Assembly (NCBI GenBank): GCA_017525245.1
Contig: JAFXTE010000054.1
Location: forward strand, 1 to 39,324
Origin: Bacteroidales bacterium
GTDB taxonomy: Bacteria > Bacteroidota > Bacteroidia > Bacteroidales > WCHB1-69
DNA length: 39,324 bases
Direction of reading: 5' to 3'
The notes beneath the pieces were generated by a model, which saw only the letters and a list, made by a program, of their open reading frames with translations, was not told the DNA's origin and ran no database searches. Of this stretch, positions 9,601-16,730 are shown piece after piece; within the stretch, counting starts at the first letter, position 1, and every line of letters begins with the position of its first letter. The position numbers were made by a program, and so were the translations under genes.

Positions 9601-11497
9601 CAAATACAAAAAAGAGGATTACCGGCTGTTGGACGAGTTTTACAAACAAAAAATCAGGCAGATACACATCGTAGGGGAATATGCCAACCTTATGGTCAAG
9701 GACTACGGGGCAGCTTTGCAGTTTGTACAGGATTATTTCCTGTTAGACCACAAAAAATTTGTAAGCCAATATTTCAAGGGGGACAGAGCAAAAGAAATCG
9801 AGAAGAACATCACGATGGAGAAATACCGGCAGCTTTTTGGCGAACTGTCTGAAAAACAGCGGGAAATCATTCAAGACAAGCAGTCAAAGTGCATTGTGGT
9901 TGCGGCCGGACCTGGAAGCGGCAAGACAAGGGTGCTCGTACACAAATTGGCCTCCTTGCTTCTGATGGAAGACGTGAAACACGAGCAGTTGCTGATGCTG
10001 ACCTTCTCCCGCGCCGCAGCCATCGAGTTCAAACAACGGTTAATCAAGCTGATTGGAGGCGCCGCACATTTCGTGGACATCAAGACTTTCCACTCTTTCA
10101 GTTTCGACCTGATCGGGAAAACCGGGAATCTGGAAGACATGAACCAGGTGGTTCGTATGGCCGCCGAAATGGTGGAGAACGGCGAGGTAGAGCCCACCAA
10201 AATCGGGAAAACAGTCTTAGTGATCGACGAAGCGCAAGACATGGACGCTGACGAGTACGCGCTCGTGAGTGCGCTAATGCGCCAAAACGAGGAAATGCGC
10301 GTGATTGCTGTCGGTGATGACGACCAGAACATCTACCAGTTCCGTGGTTCAGACTCCAAATACATGCAGTCATTCATCTCTGATTTCCAAGCTGTTAAGT
10401 ATGAAATGACCGACAACTACCGCAGTTGCCGGGACATTGTCCAGTTTTCCGACCGTTTCATCCATCGTTTAGATGGCCGTATGAAAAACCAGGGTTGCAC
10501 AGCGATAAGCCAGGAGAACGGGCTGGTTTTTCTGACCAAACACAATAGCAGCAACCTATACACGCCCATCATCAATCAGCTGAAACACAACGGAATAAAA
10601 GGAACCGTCTGCGTGATGACCAACACCAACGACGAGGCGGTGCAAATGGCGGGACTTTTGCTCAAGGAAGGGTTCCACACCAAGCTGATTCAATCGGGTG
10701 GCTCGTTCCGGTTAGCAGACTTGGCGGAAATCCGCTATTTCATGAAGCAGATTGACAAACGGACCTCCACGCCAATCATTTCGGATGCCATCTGGAAAGA
10801 GGCGAAAGAGAAAACACTTCTCACTTACGCGCAAAGTATCCTTCGGGAATATTTGCAGGGCTTCTTTCACGCTTTCGAAAGCACTAACAAAGTGAAATAC
10901 CGTAGCGATTTAGGGGATTTCGTATTCGAGTCCAATATTGAAGACTTCTGCTTCGCCGACAAGAAAACTGTATTGGTTTCCACCATCCACAAGACCAAAG
11001 GCCGCGAATTCGACACGGTGTATATGATGCTGGCGCGAAACGAAGATGTGACGGCGGAGAACATCCGCAAACTGTATGTGGGCATGACCCGCGCACGAAA
11101 ATCACTATACATCCACACCTGCACCGCCATTTTCGACGGAATCCAGTATCAAGATGTAAAGTACGAGGAAGATCACACGCTTTACGATGCGCCGAACAAC
11201 ATTTCCATGCAGTTGACCCACAGGGATGTCTATCTGGACTTTTTCAAAGACAAGAAGGAAAAGATTCTCTCGTTGCGGAGCGGACAGCCGTTATGGTTCA
11301 AGGACAACGGTTTCTACTCGGCGGCGGGCGACTGCGTGGCGGTGCTGTCCGCGAAAAAACGCAACGAGCTGCAGGAGCTCTATCGGCAAGGATTCATGGT
11401 CTATGCTGCGGAAGTGGCCTTTGTGGCGGCCTGGCGCGGAGAGAACGACACCGTGGAGTCGGCAGTGATGCTGCCGAGGGTACAGCTGCATAGGTAA
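6647..11497 (+). CDS. RecQ-family SF2 helicase fused to a UvrD-like SF1 helicase with an N-terminal exonuclease-like domain
   Basis: A 1616-residue protein with three enzymatic modules in order. Residues about 20-140 resemble a DEDD 3'-5' exonuclease: DTE at 29-31, HNILHHD ending at D79 and a last aspartate at D136. The usual histidine five residues before that aspartate is serine here, so activity is uncertain. Residues about 285-660 are a RecQ helicase: TGGGKS with K308, DEAH at 406-409, then TATAK and the motif VI QEAGRAGRDP. Residues about 1075-1500 are a UvrD-type SF1 helicase: AAGPGSGKT with K1093, DEAQD from D1194, VGDDDQNIYQFRG, and YVGMTRAR near 1477-1484. Proteins combining RecQ and UvrD parts are known in Bacteroidota, but the role is not established; repair or defence are both possible. 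The last 18 codons come from a dispersed repeat. It has its own promoter. Confidence 0.93.
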   Translation: MPSIQEYLNRIRHSFSPSAEKNHVVAFIDTEVSSDGRRICDYGAFIEPEEKLHTTSKDEFAKFIRNAEYLCGHNILHHDLKFLSGIPDLKRKKAIDTLYLSPLLFPRRPYHKLLKDDKLQVEEMNNPLNDSLKARDLFYDEISAFNNLPKQLQSIYHKLLHKREEFNGFFDYTGFEEASTDLVGLIQTQFKGLICDHLDILHHITEHPTELAYALALIHCGDSFSITPPWVLHQFPVVEHVLKVLCDTPCHQSCSYCEERLDIHKNLQSVFGYNEFRTFDGEPMQEKAVQAAVDGKSLLTIFPTGGGKSLTFQLPAIMAGRNEHGLTMVISPLQSLMKDQVDNLADKGITEAVTINGLLDPISRTNAFERVADGSASILYIAPEMLRSKTLEKLLLSRNMVRFVIDEAHCFSAWGHDFRVDYLYIGDFIRKLQETKGNRVTIPVSCFTATAKQKVISDIRDYFQRKLGLELELFASTAARTNLRYSVIHAETEDEKYDYLRKLLTSNDSPTIIYVSRTRKTREIAEKLTKDGFPALPFNGKMDPNDKIANQNAFMDNQVRAIVATSAFGMGVDKKDVGMVIHYDISDSLENYVQEAGRAGRDPKLNAQCYILFSDHDLDKHFILLNQTKLSISEIQQVWKAIKDLTRQRKSVSCSALEIARQAGWNDEVADIETRVRTAVAALEEAGYVSRGNNVPRVFATGILVKNMEEARQRIEHSSLFSHDEQTQAIRIIKSLISNKYKANAGSVEAESRVDYLADMLGMTKAEVIQAVSLMRQEGILADSRDMTALIHKTDNEKKSLKRFESFAKLEQFLLAMVISRDNEIEISYKELNESALKADIQDSTIRNIRTILYFLSIKSYIKKKENIEKGLVRFSLSRDINAISKKNDLRIDLCRFIIEKLYTLPTTESENDPNEFRLVQFSVTEIQKQFAEQIRMNTSEKPCTIGDVEEALLYLSKIGALKLEGGFMVIYNAMQIHRLTDMKYKYKKEDYRLLDEFYKQKIRQIHIVGEYANLMVKDYGAALQFVQDYFLLDHKKFVSQYFKGDRAKEIEKNITMEKYRQLFGELSEKQREIIQDKQSKCIVVAAGPGSGKTRVLVHKLASLLLMEDVKHEQLLMLTFSRAAAIEFKQRLIKLIGGAAHFVDIKTFHSFSFDLIGKTGNLEDMNQVVRMAAEMVENGEVEPTKIGKTVLVIDEAQDMDADEYALVSALMRQNEEMRVIAVGDDDQNIYQFRGSDSKYMQSFISDFQAVKYEMTDNYRSCRDIVQFSDRFIHRLDGRMKNQGCTAISQENGLVFLTKHNSSNLYTPIINQLKHNGIKGTVCVMTNTNDEAVQMAGLLLKEGFHTKLIQSGGSFRLADLAEIRYFMKQIDKRTSTPIISDAIWKEAKEKTLLTYAQSILREYLQGFFHAFESTNKVKYRSDLGDFVFESNIEDFCFADKKTVLVSTIHKTKGREFDTVYMMLARNEDVTAENIRKLYVGMTRARKSLYIHTCTAIFDGIQYQDVKYEEDHTLYDAPNNISMQLTHRDVYLDFFKDKKEKILSLRSGQPLWFKDNGFYSAAGDCVAVLSAKKRNELQELYRQGFMVYAAEVAFVAAWRGENDTVESAVMLPRVQLHR
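11441..11497 (+). repeat. Dispersed 57-bp repeat, copy B, forming the helicase C terminus
   Basis: This copy lies wholly inside the helicase gene and provides its last 18 codons and stop. It differs from copy A (4567-4623) at 7 of 57 bases, four of them synonymous changes (counting TGA/TAA). Confidence 0.8.
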
Positions 11498-11596
11498 TCT
11501 CGTTTGAGGACGTCAATTGCCATACCTCGGTTACATCGTGCCGAATAAAATGACCGTTCACTATTCCCGTTTACCTTCTACTGGCGTGTTGTAGCC

Positions 11597-11634
11597 AAAA
11601 AGAAAGGCTCCTCTTGCGAGAAGCCTTCCTTTAA
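11597..11634 (-). terminator. Terminator of gdhA
   Basis: On the minus strand an imperfect stem AAGGAAGGCTTC / GAGCCTTTCTT is followed by a run of T residues (AAAAA at 11597-11601 on the plus strand). It lies about 20 bases beyond the gdhA stop. The 157-base convergent spacer to the helicase gene holds nothing else recognisable. Confidence 0.7.
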
Positions 11635-11654
11635 TCAGTTTCGCAAACTGAAGA

Positions 11655-12998
11655 TTAGTAAGCGATGCCTTGAGCAATCATGGCGTCAGCAACTTTGATG
11701 AAGCCGGCGATGTTAGCGCCCTTCACATAGTTGATGTAGCCGTTAGCTTCGGTACCGTACTTCACGCAGTTCTGGTGAATGCTGTTCATGATGCCGTGCA
11801 GTTTTGCATCGACTTCAGCAGCGGTCCAGCCCAGGTGAGCGGCGTTCTGGGTCATTTCGAGACCAGAGGTAGCCACACCACCGGCGTTGGCAGCTTTACC
11901 AGGAGCGAAGGAGATACCAGCCTTTTGCAGTTCAGCAACAGCGTCAGCCGTGCAACCCATGTTGGAGACCTCGACAACGTATTTCACGTTGTTGGCGATC
12001 AGCTTCTTGGCGTCGTCACCGTTGAGCTCGTTCTGGATAGCGCAGGTCATAGCGATTTCACAAGGAACTTCCCAAACTTTCTTACCCGGGAAGAACTTCG
12101 CGGAAGCGAATTTCTCTGCGAACGGAGCGACCACGTTGTTACGGGTAGCATTCAGCTCGTTCATGTATTCGATCTTCTCAGGAGTGCTGATGCCTTCCTC
12201 GTCGAGGATGTAACCATCAGGACCAGAGATAGCGACCAGGTTAGCGCCCAGCTCAGCGAGTTTGAGAGCGGTACCCCAAGCCACATTACCGAAACCGGAG
12301 ATGATGCAGCGTTTGCCCTTCAGGGTGTCTTTCTTAGCGTCCAACATGCCTTCCAGGAAATAGACAGCACCGTAACCGGTAGCCTCAGGACGGATCAGAG
12401 AGCCGCCCCACTCAAGACCCTTGCCGGTGAGCACGCCGACGTGTTCGCCACGGAGTCTCTTGTATTGGCCATACATGAAGCCGATCTCACGGCCACCAAC
12501 GCCGATGTCACCAGCGGGAACGTCGGTGTCAGGTCCGATGTATTTCTGCAGCTCAGTCATGAAAGACTGGCAGAAACGCATCACCTCACCCTCGGATTTG
12601 CCCTTAGGATCGAAATCGGAACCGCCCTTACCGCCGCCCATAGGCAGAGTGGTCAGGGAGTTTTTGAAGGTCTGCTCGAAAGCAAGGAACTTCATGGTGT
12701 CTTCCGTAACGGTCGGGTGGAAACGCAAACCGCCCTTGTAAGGTCCGATAGCCATGTTGTGTTGAACACGGTAGCCTCTGTTGATTTGGATTTCGCCCTT
12801 GTCGTCAACCCAAGTGACTTTGAATTTGACGATTCTTTCGGGTTCGAGCAAGCGCTCAACGATCTTGTATTGATCGTATTTGGGGTGTTCGTTCACGAAA
12901 TCGCAAATGGTTTCGAGGACTTCTCTAACGGCCTGGTTGTACAAAGGTTGGCCCGGATTCTTTTCTTCAGTTTGTTTGATTAATTTTTGAAGATCCAT
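11655..12998 (-). CDS. gdhA: Glutamate dehydrogenase
   Basis: A 447-residue hexameric-type glutamate dehydrogenase that interconverts 2-oxoglutarate plus ammonium with glutamate, a main entry for nitrogen in gut Bacteroidales. The substrate-binding segment YKGGLRFHP has its lysine at residue 88, and the GGGKGGSDFDPKGKS signature carries the catalytic lysine near 124. A glycine-rich nucleotide-binding segment SGFGNVAWG follows. The length and opening are those of the bacterial 450-residue family, most members of which use NADP(H), but the coenzyme cannot be proved from sequence by eye. The gene stands alone with its own promoter (-7 box 13048-13055) and terminator, and its codon use is that of a well-expressed gene. 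Confidence 0.96.
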   Translation of the reverse strand: MDLQKLIKQTEEKNPGQPLYNQAVREVLETICDFVNEHPKYDQYKIVERLLEPERIVKFKVTWVDDKGEIQINRGYRVQHNMAIGPYKGGLRFHPTVTEDTMKFLAFEQTFKNSLTTLPMGGGKGGSDFDPKGKSEGEVMRFCQSFMTELQKYIGPDTDVPAGDIGVGGREIGFMYGQYKRLRGEHVGVLTGKGLEWGGSLIRPEATGYGAVYFLEGMLDAKKDTLKGKRCIISGFGNVAWGTALKLAELGANLVAISGPDGYILDEEGISTPEKIEYMNELNATRNNVVAPFAEKFASAKFFPGKKVWEVPCEIAMTCAIQNELNGDDAKKLIANNVKYVVEVSNMGCTADAVAELQKAGISFAPGKAANAGGVATSGLEMTQNAAHLGWTAAEVDAKLHGIMNSIHQNCVKYGTEANGYINYVKGANIAGFIKVADAMIAQGIAY

Positions 12999-13047
12999 AC
13001 TGTTTTTTAATTTAATTTGGTGTTTTTTTAATTTGGAAATTCGGGTG

Positions 13048-13055
13048 CAAAAGTA
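13048..13055 (-). promoter_or_regulatory. Promoter -7 box of gdhA
   Basis: Read on the minus strand the box is TACTTTTG, 49 bases ahead of the gdhA start codon. The leader between them is AT-rich, as usual for strongly expressed genes in this phylum. Confidence 0.75.
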
Positions 13056-13164
13056 TAAAATTTATGTGATATATGGCATAGGTTGAAATATTTTTTTCAA
13101 AGTCAGTTTGAAAACGAAAAAAATCGGGTTAAAAGTCTGAATAACAGACAGACCAAATATTCAA

Positions 13165-13617
13165 TCACTTTTCGGGGACGTCACCGGTGGTTTCCAGATA
13201 GCTGTAATCCAACATCCGGTAAGAGGTTCTTTCCTCGGCATCCGAAATGCACTTTCCTAAAACTCTCACTAGATTCGAAGTCTCGTTCACAAAATCCGCG
13301 AATGAGCCCTCGTTATTATAGACTATGGATCTAATTTCCTTAAACTTCAGCAGGATCAGTCTGACATCATCGTAATGACTGTCGTTGCGGAAACGCTGGC
13401 TGAAATAGTCCAGATAATCACGCGCGACTCCGCAAGCCTCATCTATGTCCGAGTACGAAGAATTCACCAATTCCTCGTACTCTTTGTCAGCATCCCGACC
13501 AAAAGATCCACCACTTTTACCTTTGCACCCATATGCCACAAACAACAACGAAAGGCATAGGAAAAGGAGTGCTAAGTAACTAATCACAATTAATCTGGAA
13601 ACTCGGATCAGTTGCAA
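13165..13617 (-). CDS. Small putative lipoprotein, function unknown
   Basis: A 150-residue protein I do not recognise. Residues about 8-30 form a hydrophobic leucine-rich signal segment ending in VAYG before C31, which fits a lipobox, so it is probably a lipid-anchored envelope protein. The mature part begins with a glycine/serine-rich linker and continues as a charged, tyrosine-rich, probably helical domain. The start at 13617 gives three positive residues before the hydrophobic core, as expected for a signal peptide. It is divergent from the CAP-domain gene, with 93 bases between the two start codons. Confidence 0.7.
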   Translation of the reverse strand: MQLIRVSRLIVISYLALLFLCLSLLFVAYGCKGKSGGSFGRDADKEYEELVNSSYSDIDEACGVARDYLDYFSQRFRNDSHYDDVRLILLKFKEIRSIVYNNEGSFADFVNETSNLVRVLGKCISDAEERTSYRMLDYSYLETTGDVPEK

Positions 13618-13710
13618 GGCAAAAAATTGACAAACAAAATCAGCGAATCACAACAATTTAATTCCAATTTTTACGTTGATAATTCGTTTCAAACAAAATC
13701 CACCACCATC

Positions 13711-14913
13711 ATGCGAAAACTGCTGTCCTTATGTCTTATGACCTTCGCCATTGCCGCCTCCGCACAGACTGCGACCGTCACCGGCGTGTTTGACTACAAC
13801 GAGGCGAAGGCTTTCGTCCGAGCCGTAAACAAAGCAAGGGCGAATAAGAATATCAATACGCTGAAGATGGAGCAAGGGCTTACCGAGACTGCCATGCTGC
13901 GTGCAGCCGAACTATCCACCCAATGGTCGGTTTTCTCCAAAGACTCCATAACTGAAGAGAACATCTCCAGACCTAACGGGAAAGACTTCGGCACATTAGT
14001 GGCGGAAAAATACACGATGCCTCAGGGAACAGAATGCGGCGAGCTGTTTATCTGTTGTCTGGCCAACAAAGACCGGATATCCTCATGCAAGGAGGGACTG
14101 TCCGACGACAAATTCATCCTCAGCTCATGGAGTGCTGTCGGCGCAGCGGTGTTCTACCGCAATGGACAGACTTTCTGCGTGATGCTCTTCGCCAAGCACA
14201 CGAATGGGAAAAGTGAAATTCCTTCCGGTTTATGGAATTCAAAAGTTCAAGTGGGAACCGACAAGGGCAAGACAAGCGCATTTCTGACGAAAGAGCAAAC
14301 CGAGGAATACAAGTACCTGCAAAAGGTGGATATATCCGGGACCTTCTACTACGATTTCGCCACGGAAGTGGTACGTCTGGTCAATCTTAGACGCGACAGT
14401 TTCGGTTTAGCCCCTCTAACCATGGATCCCGCATTGACTGAGTGGGCCATGGTCAGGGCGGCGGAAATGGCCTCTACTCGGAAAATCGAGTTGAAAAAAT
14501 GGAACAACTCCAGCGTGAGGGGCTATAGCGAAAGTCGCATGATCGGCCATCTTCGTCCAAACGGAAGCAATGCGTTAACCATTTTGTCTGAAGAGCACAA
14601 AAATGCCGAGGTGAGAGGCGAAAATGCGGCAGGCGGACAAAAAACGCCCGAGGATGTGGTGGCGAGCTGGATGCGTTCCCCTGGACACCGGGCAAACATC
14701 CTGCATAAATCCTATAAATCCATCGGGGTAGGCGTCTTCTATTATTATGACAACTTTTGCTGGATCCAGCTGTTCACATCTCACCAAAATCCGACGACTT
14801 ACCACCCCAACGGCCGAGAGGAAGTCACCGTGCAGATCAGCCTCAACCCAGCCGTGGAGAGTAAAGTGGTGAAACGGAAACACATCGCAAACACCCACCT
14901 GACAAACGAATAA
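13711..14913 (+). CDS. Secreted protein with two CAP (SCP/PR-1) domains
   Basis: A 400-residue exported protein. The start at 13711 gives a clean signal peptide (MRKLLSLCLMTFAIAASAQ). Residues about 27-195 form a degenerate CAP domain that keeps FVRAVNKAR and MLRAAELS but has lost the GEN and SPGHRANIL motifs. Residues about 215-365 form a standard bacterial CAP domain with VVRLVNLRR, GENAAGG and SPGHRANIL. CAP proteins are extracellular and bind lipids or act as unknown effectors in several lineages; no reaction can be assigned here. The last 35 codons and the following leader recur at 17535-17798, and a decayed paralogue starts at 18141, so this is the one intact member of a local family. 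Confidence 0.88.
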   Translation: MRKLLSLCLMTFAIAASAQTATVTGVFDYNEAKAFVRAVNKARANKNINTLKMEQGLTETAMLRAAELSTQWSVFSKDSITEENISRPNGKDFGTLVAEKYTMPQGTECGELFICCLANKDRISSCKEGLSDDKFILSSWSAVGAAVFYRNGQTFCVMLFAKHTNGKSEIPSGLWNSKVQVGTDKGKTSAFLTKEQTEEYKYLQKVDISGTFYYDFATEVVRLVNLRRDSFGLAPLTMDPALTEWAMVRAAEMASTRKIELKKWNNSSVRGYSESRMIGHLRPNGSNALTILSEEHKNAEVRGENAAGGQKTPEDVVASWMRSPGHRANILHKSYKSIGVGVFYYYDNFCWIQLFTSHQNPTTYHPNGREEVTVQISLNPAVESKVVKRKHIANTHLTNE

Positions 14914-14932
14914 CCGACCAATCGGTTTTTTT
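14913..14932 (+). terminator. Short terminator after the CAP gene
   Basis: ACCGA-CCAA-TCGGT at 14913-14926 is followed by a T run to 14932. It begins at the stop codon and abuts the next promoter box, so termination and initiation signals are fused. Confidence 0.65.
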
Positions 14933-14933
14933 G

Positions 14934-14941
14934 TATATTTG
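14934..14941 (+). promoter_or_regulatory. Promoter of leader copy 1
   Basis: TATATTTG matches TAnnTTTG. It would produce a transcript whose leader carries the six-copy 14-bp repeat before reaching the frameshifted small gene at 15119. Confidence 0.75.
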
Positions 14942-14982
14942 CCACGTCAAATTAACGGTTAACGGTTAAAAGGTTAGGAGGT

Positions 14983-15066
14983 TAACTGCTAACTACTAAC
15001 TGCTAACTACTAACTGCTAACTACTAACTGCTAACTACTAACTGCTAACTACTAACTGCTAACTAC
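14983..15066 (+). repeat. Six perfect tandem copies of a 14-bp unit
   Basis: TAACTGCTAACTAC is repeated six times without error, followed by shorter TAACTAC pieces. There are no unique spacers, so this is a minisatellite and not a CRISPR. It sits between a promoter and a start codon. The matching place in leader copy 2 (about 17725-17758) has only a short, imperfect version. Confidence 0.9.
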
Positions 15067-15118
15067 TAACTACTAACTAACAAACGGTTGCGCCCGACAC
15101 GAATAAAGGGCTTTAAAT

Positions 15119-15341
15119 ATGGAAATAACATTGAACAACGTCAAGTCCTCCAAAGCATCCAAATTACAAAGAATTAGAGATACTTGGCGAACAAGAAGGT
15201 ATTCCAGATCTTGCTGACAAAGTTAAGGTTTTTCTCTCTTCTTATTATAACATGGATGCGAATGAAATCAGAACATCATTATTAAGTATTGGAATGCCTT
15301 CAAAAGAAATAAACGAGACGATTCATTTATTAAAAAAGTAA
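15119..15341 (+). pseudogene. Small frameshifted gene of unknown function
   Basis: ATG 15119 opens a frame (MEITLNNVKSS...) that hits TGA after 32 codons. The frame one base over runs from about 15138 to TAA 15339-15341 and reads naturally as KELEILGEQEGIPDLADKVK and onward to SKEINETIHLLKK. A single indel near 15140-15160 would join them into one protein of about 73 residues. I do not recognise it. It occupies the same position behind leader copy 1 as the intact 109-residue gene does behind leader copy 2, but the two proteins are not visibly alike. It could be a recent pseudogene, a programmed frameshift or a sequencing error. Confidence 0.55.
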
Positions 15342-15404
15342 CAATATCACTAAGAGATAATAATAATCGACCTTTATGCGTTATTAAAATAAAGTCTTGT
15401 TGTT

Positions 15405-16547
15405 ATGAAAAGAGCTATCTTAATATTTCAGGCATTCTGCGGACTGACTTTATGGTCCGTGGCACAAAACTGTTCAACTCCTGTCGTTGTTCAACAACTG
15501 AAAGATAACCGTTGGTACAATGGATATGTCAAAAACGACGGAACTGTAGTGGCCGATTGCATATACTATCGGGCCAGACCGTTTTCGGAAGGCTTGGCGG
15601 CCATTAGAGATATTAACGGGATTTGGGGATTTATTGACACTACGGGCAAACAAGTGATCACCATGCCACGAGAGGTAAGCGAGGTGGGAACATTCAAGGA
15701 GGGTTTGTGCTGGTTCCGTGACCGTGACCAAGACTTGGTGGGATACATTGACCGACAAGGGAAAGTGATCCTTAGTCCGCAATGGGGTTTTGCCCAAGAT
15801 TTCAGTGATGGACTTGCCGCTGTGGGCACTGCCCAGACATTTGGCAATATGCGCAACATCACAGGATTGACCGGTTATATCGACCATAGCGGCAAACTGG
15901 TTATATCCATCGGCGAAACACATTCGAACATAGGTTCCGAAAGTTTCAACAGTCATCGTGCTGTGATTAACAAATTCGGGGAGGTGACGATTATCGATCA
16001 AGCCGGAAACACCATTGTTAATCGCCCAGAATATGAATACGCGAAGGCTTTTTCAGAAGGACTCTGTGCTGTCAGTGTCCGCACCAACTGGCCCTGCGAG
16101 AATGAAGAAAACAGTCGTGAATGCCTTTCAAAATGGGGATTCATCGACACCGCGGGCAACATGGTTATCAAACCGCAATATGAAGAGTATGGCTCGTTTT
16201 CCGAAGGCGTATGCGCCATAAACACAGGGGAAGGTTATGCTTTCATTGATCAAACAGGCGAAAATGTCATGGGAAGACTTTTCAAGAAAGCGAAATCTTT
16301 TAGCGATGGCGTGGCATACGTTGAGGAGATGAATGGCTCAAAAACTTTCATTGACCACTCCGGAAAGACAGTCATGACAATACCCGACGGCTTTACCGTA
16401 GAAGGCAGCTCCAGCGGTGGCCTGATAGAAATCACCAAGAAGGAAACAAGTGATGGAATCGCTTCCAATGTTGATATAATGATAAACCACAAGGGAGAAG
16501 AGGTGTGGAAATACGAATGGTTGGAGTGGGTAGGATATGGCGAGTAG
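15405..16547 (+). CDS. Exported WG-repeat protein
   Basis: A 380-residue protein with an N-terminal signal peptide (hydrophobic to about residue 20, then AQNCS) and at least six WG beta repeats. Visible repeat cores are WGFIDTTGK, GYIDRQGK, GYIDHSGK, WGFIDTAGN, AFIDQTGE and TFIDHSGK, each about 40-50 residues apart and preceded by an FSEGLAAV-type strand. WG-repeat proteins are common and variable in Bacteroidota and probably serve as binding scaffolds on the cell surface or in the periplasm; no ligand is known from sequence. No TAnnTTTG box is seen in the 63 bases upstream, so it may be co-transcribed from the leader at 14934. Confidence 0.85.
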   Translation: MKRAILIFQAFCGLTLWSVAQNCSTPVVVQQLKDNRWYNGYVKNDGTVVADCIYYRARPFSEGLAAIRDINGIWGFIDTTGKQVITMPREVSEVGTFKEGLCWFRDRDQDLVGYIDRQGKVILSPQWGFAQDFSDGLAAVGTAQTFGNMRNITGLTGYIDHSGKLVISIGETHSNIGSESFNSHRAVINKFGEVTIIDQAGNTIVNRPEYEYAKAFSEGLCAVSVRTNWPCENEENSRECLSKWGFIDTAGNMVIKPQYEEYGSFSEGVCAINTGEGYAFIDQTGENVMGRLFKKAKSFSDGVAYVEEMNGSKTFIDHSGKTVMTIPDGFTVEGSSSGGLIEITKKETSDGIASNVDIMINHKGEEVWKYEWLEWVGYGE

Positions 16548-16702
16548 TTGGCAGTTTTTGTGTCTTTGCTGGTTTACAACCTGTTTTGTTACGAGCTGGT
16601 AATGCGTCTTGGAATAAATTAAATACTTTAACTTACTGATAGTCAATAAGCCATCACCTTCGGAATGTAAAAAAAAACAGACCGAACTAAAAGAATATTA
16701 TG

Positions 16703-16710
16703 TAGATTTG
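16703..16710 (+). promoter_or_regulatory. Promoter of the two-TM protein gene
   Basis: TAGATTTG matches TAnnTTTG. The TTG start proposed at 16731 lies only 20 bases downstream, so the leader is about 14 bases or less. Confidence 0.65.
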
Positions 16711-16730
16711 CAGCGTCATATTTTCAGATT

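Larger units (their letters stand above)
14812..15118 (+). repeat. CAP-tail/promoter/leader duplication, copy 1
   Basis: This segment has three parts shared with 17535-17798: the 3' end of the CAP gene (about 14818-14910), a promoter TATATTTG followed by GTCAAATTAA, and a final leader GGTTGCGCCCGACACG (15087-15102) ending just before an ATG. The two copies differ mainly in the number of TAAC-type microrepeats between them. Confidence 0.8.

Noticed and set aside
11670-12983. 437-codon open frame on the plus strand opposite gdhA
   Set aside because: It mirrors the codon structure of gdhA, has no recognisable product, and gdhA is certain.
14983-15066. Possible CRISPR array
   Set aside because: The units are contiguous with no unique spacers and there are no cas genes, so it is a tandem minisatellite.
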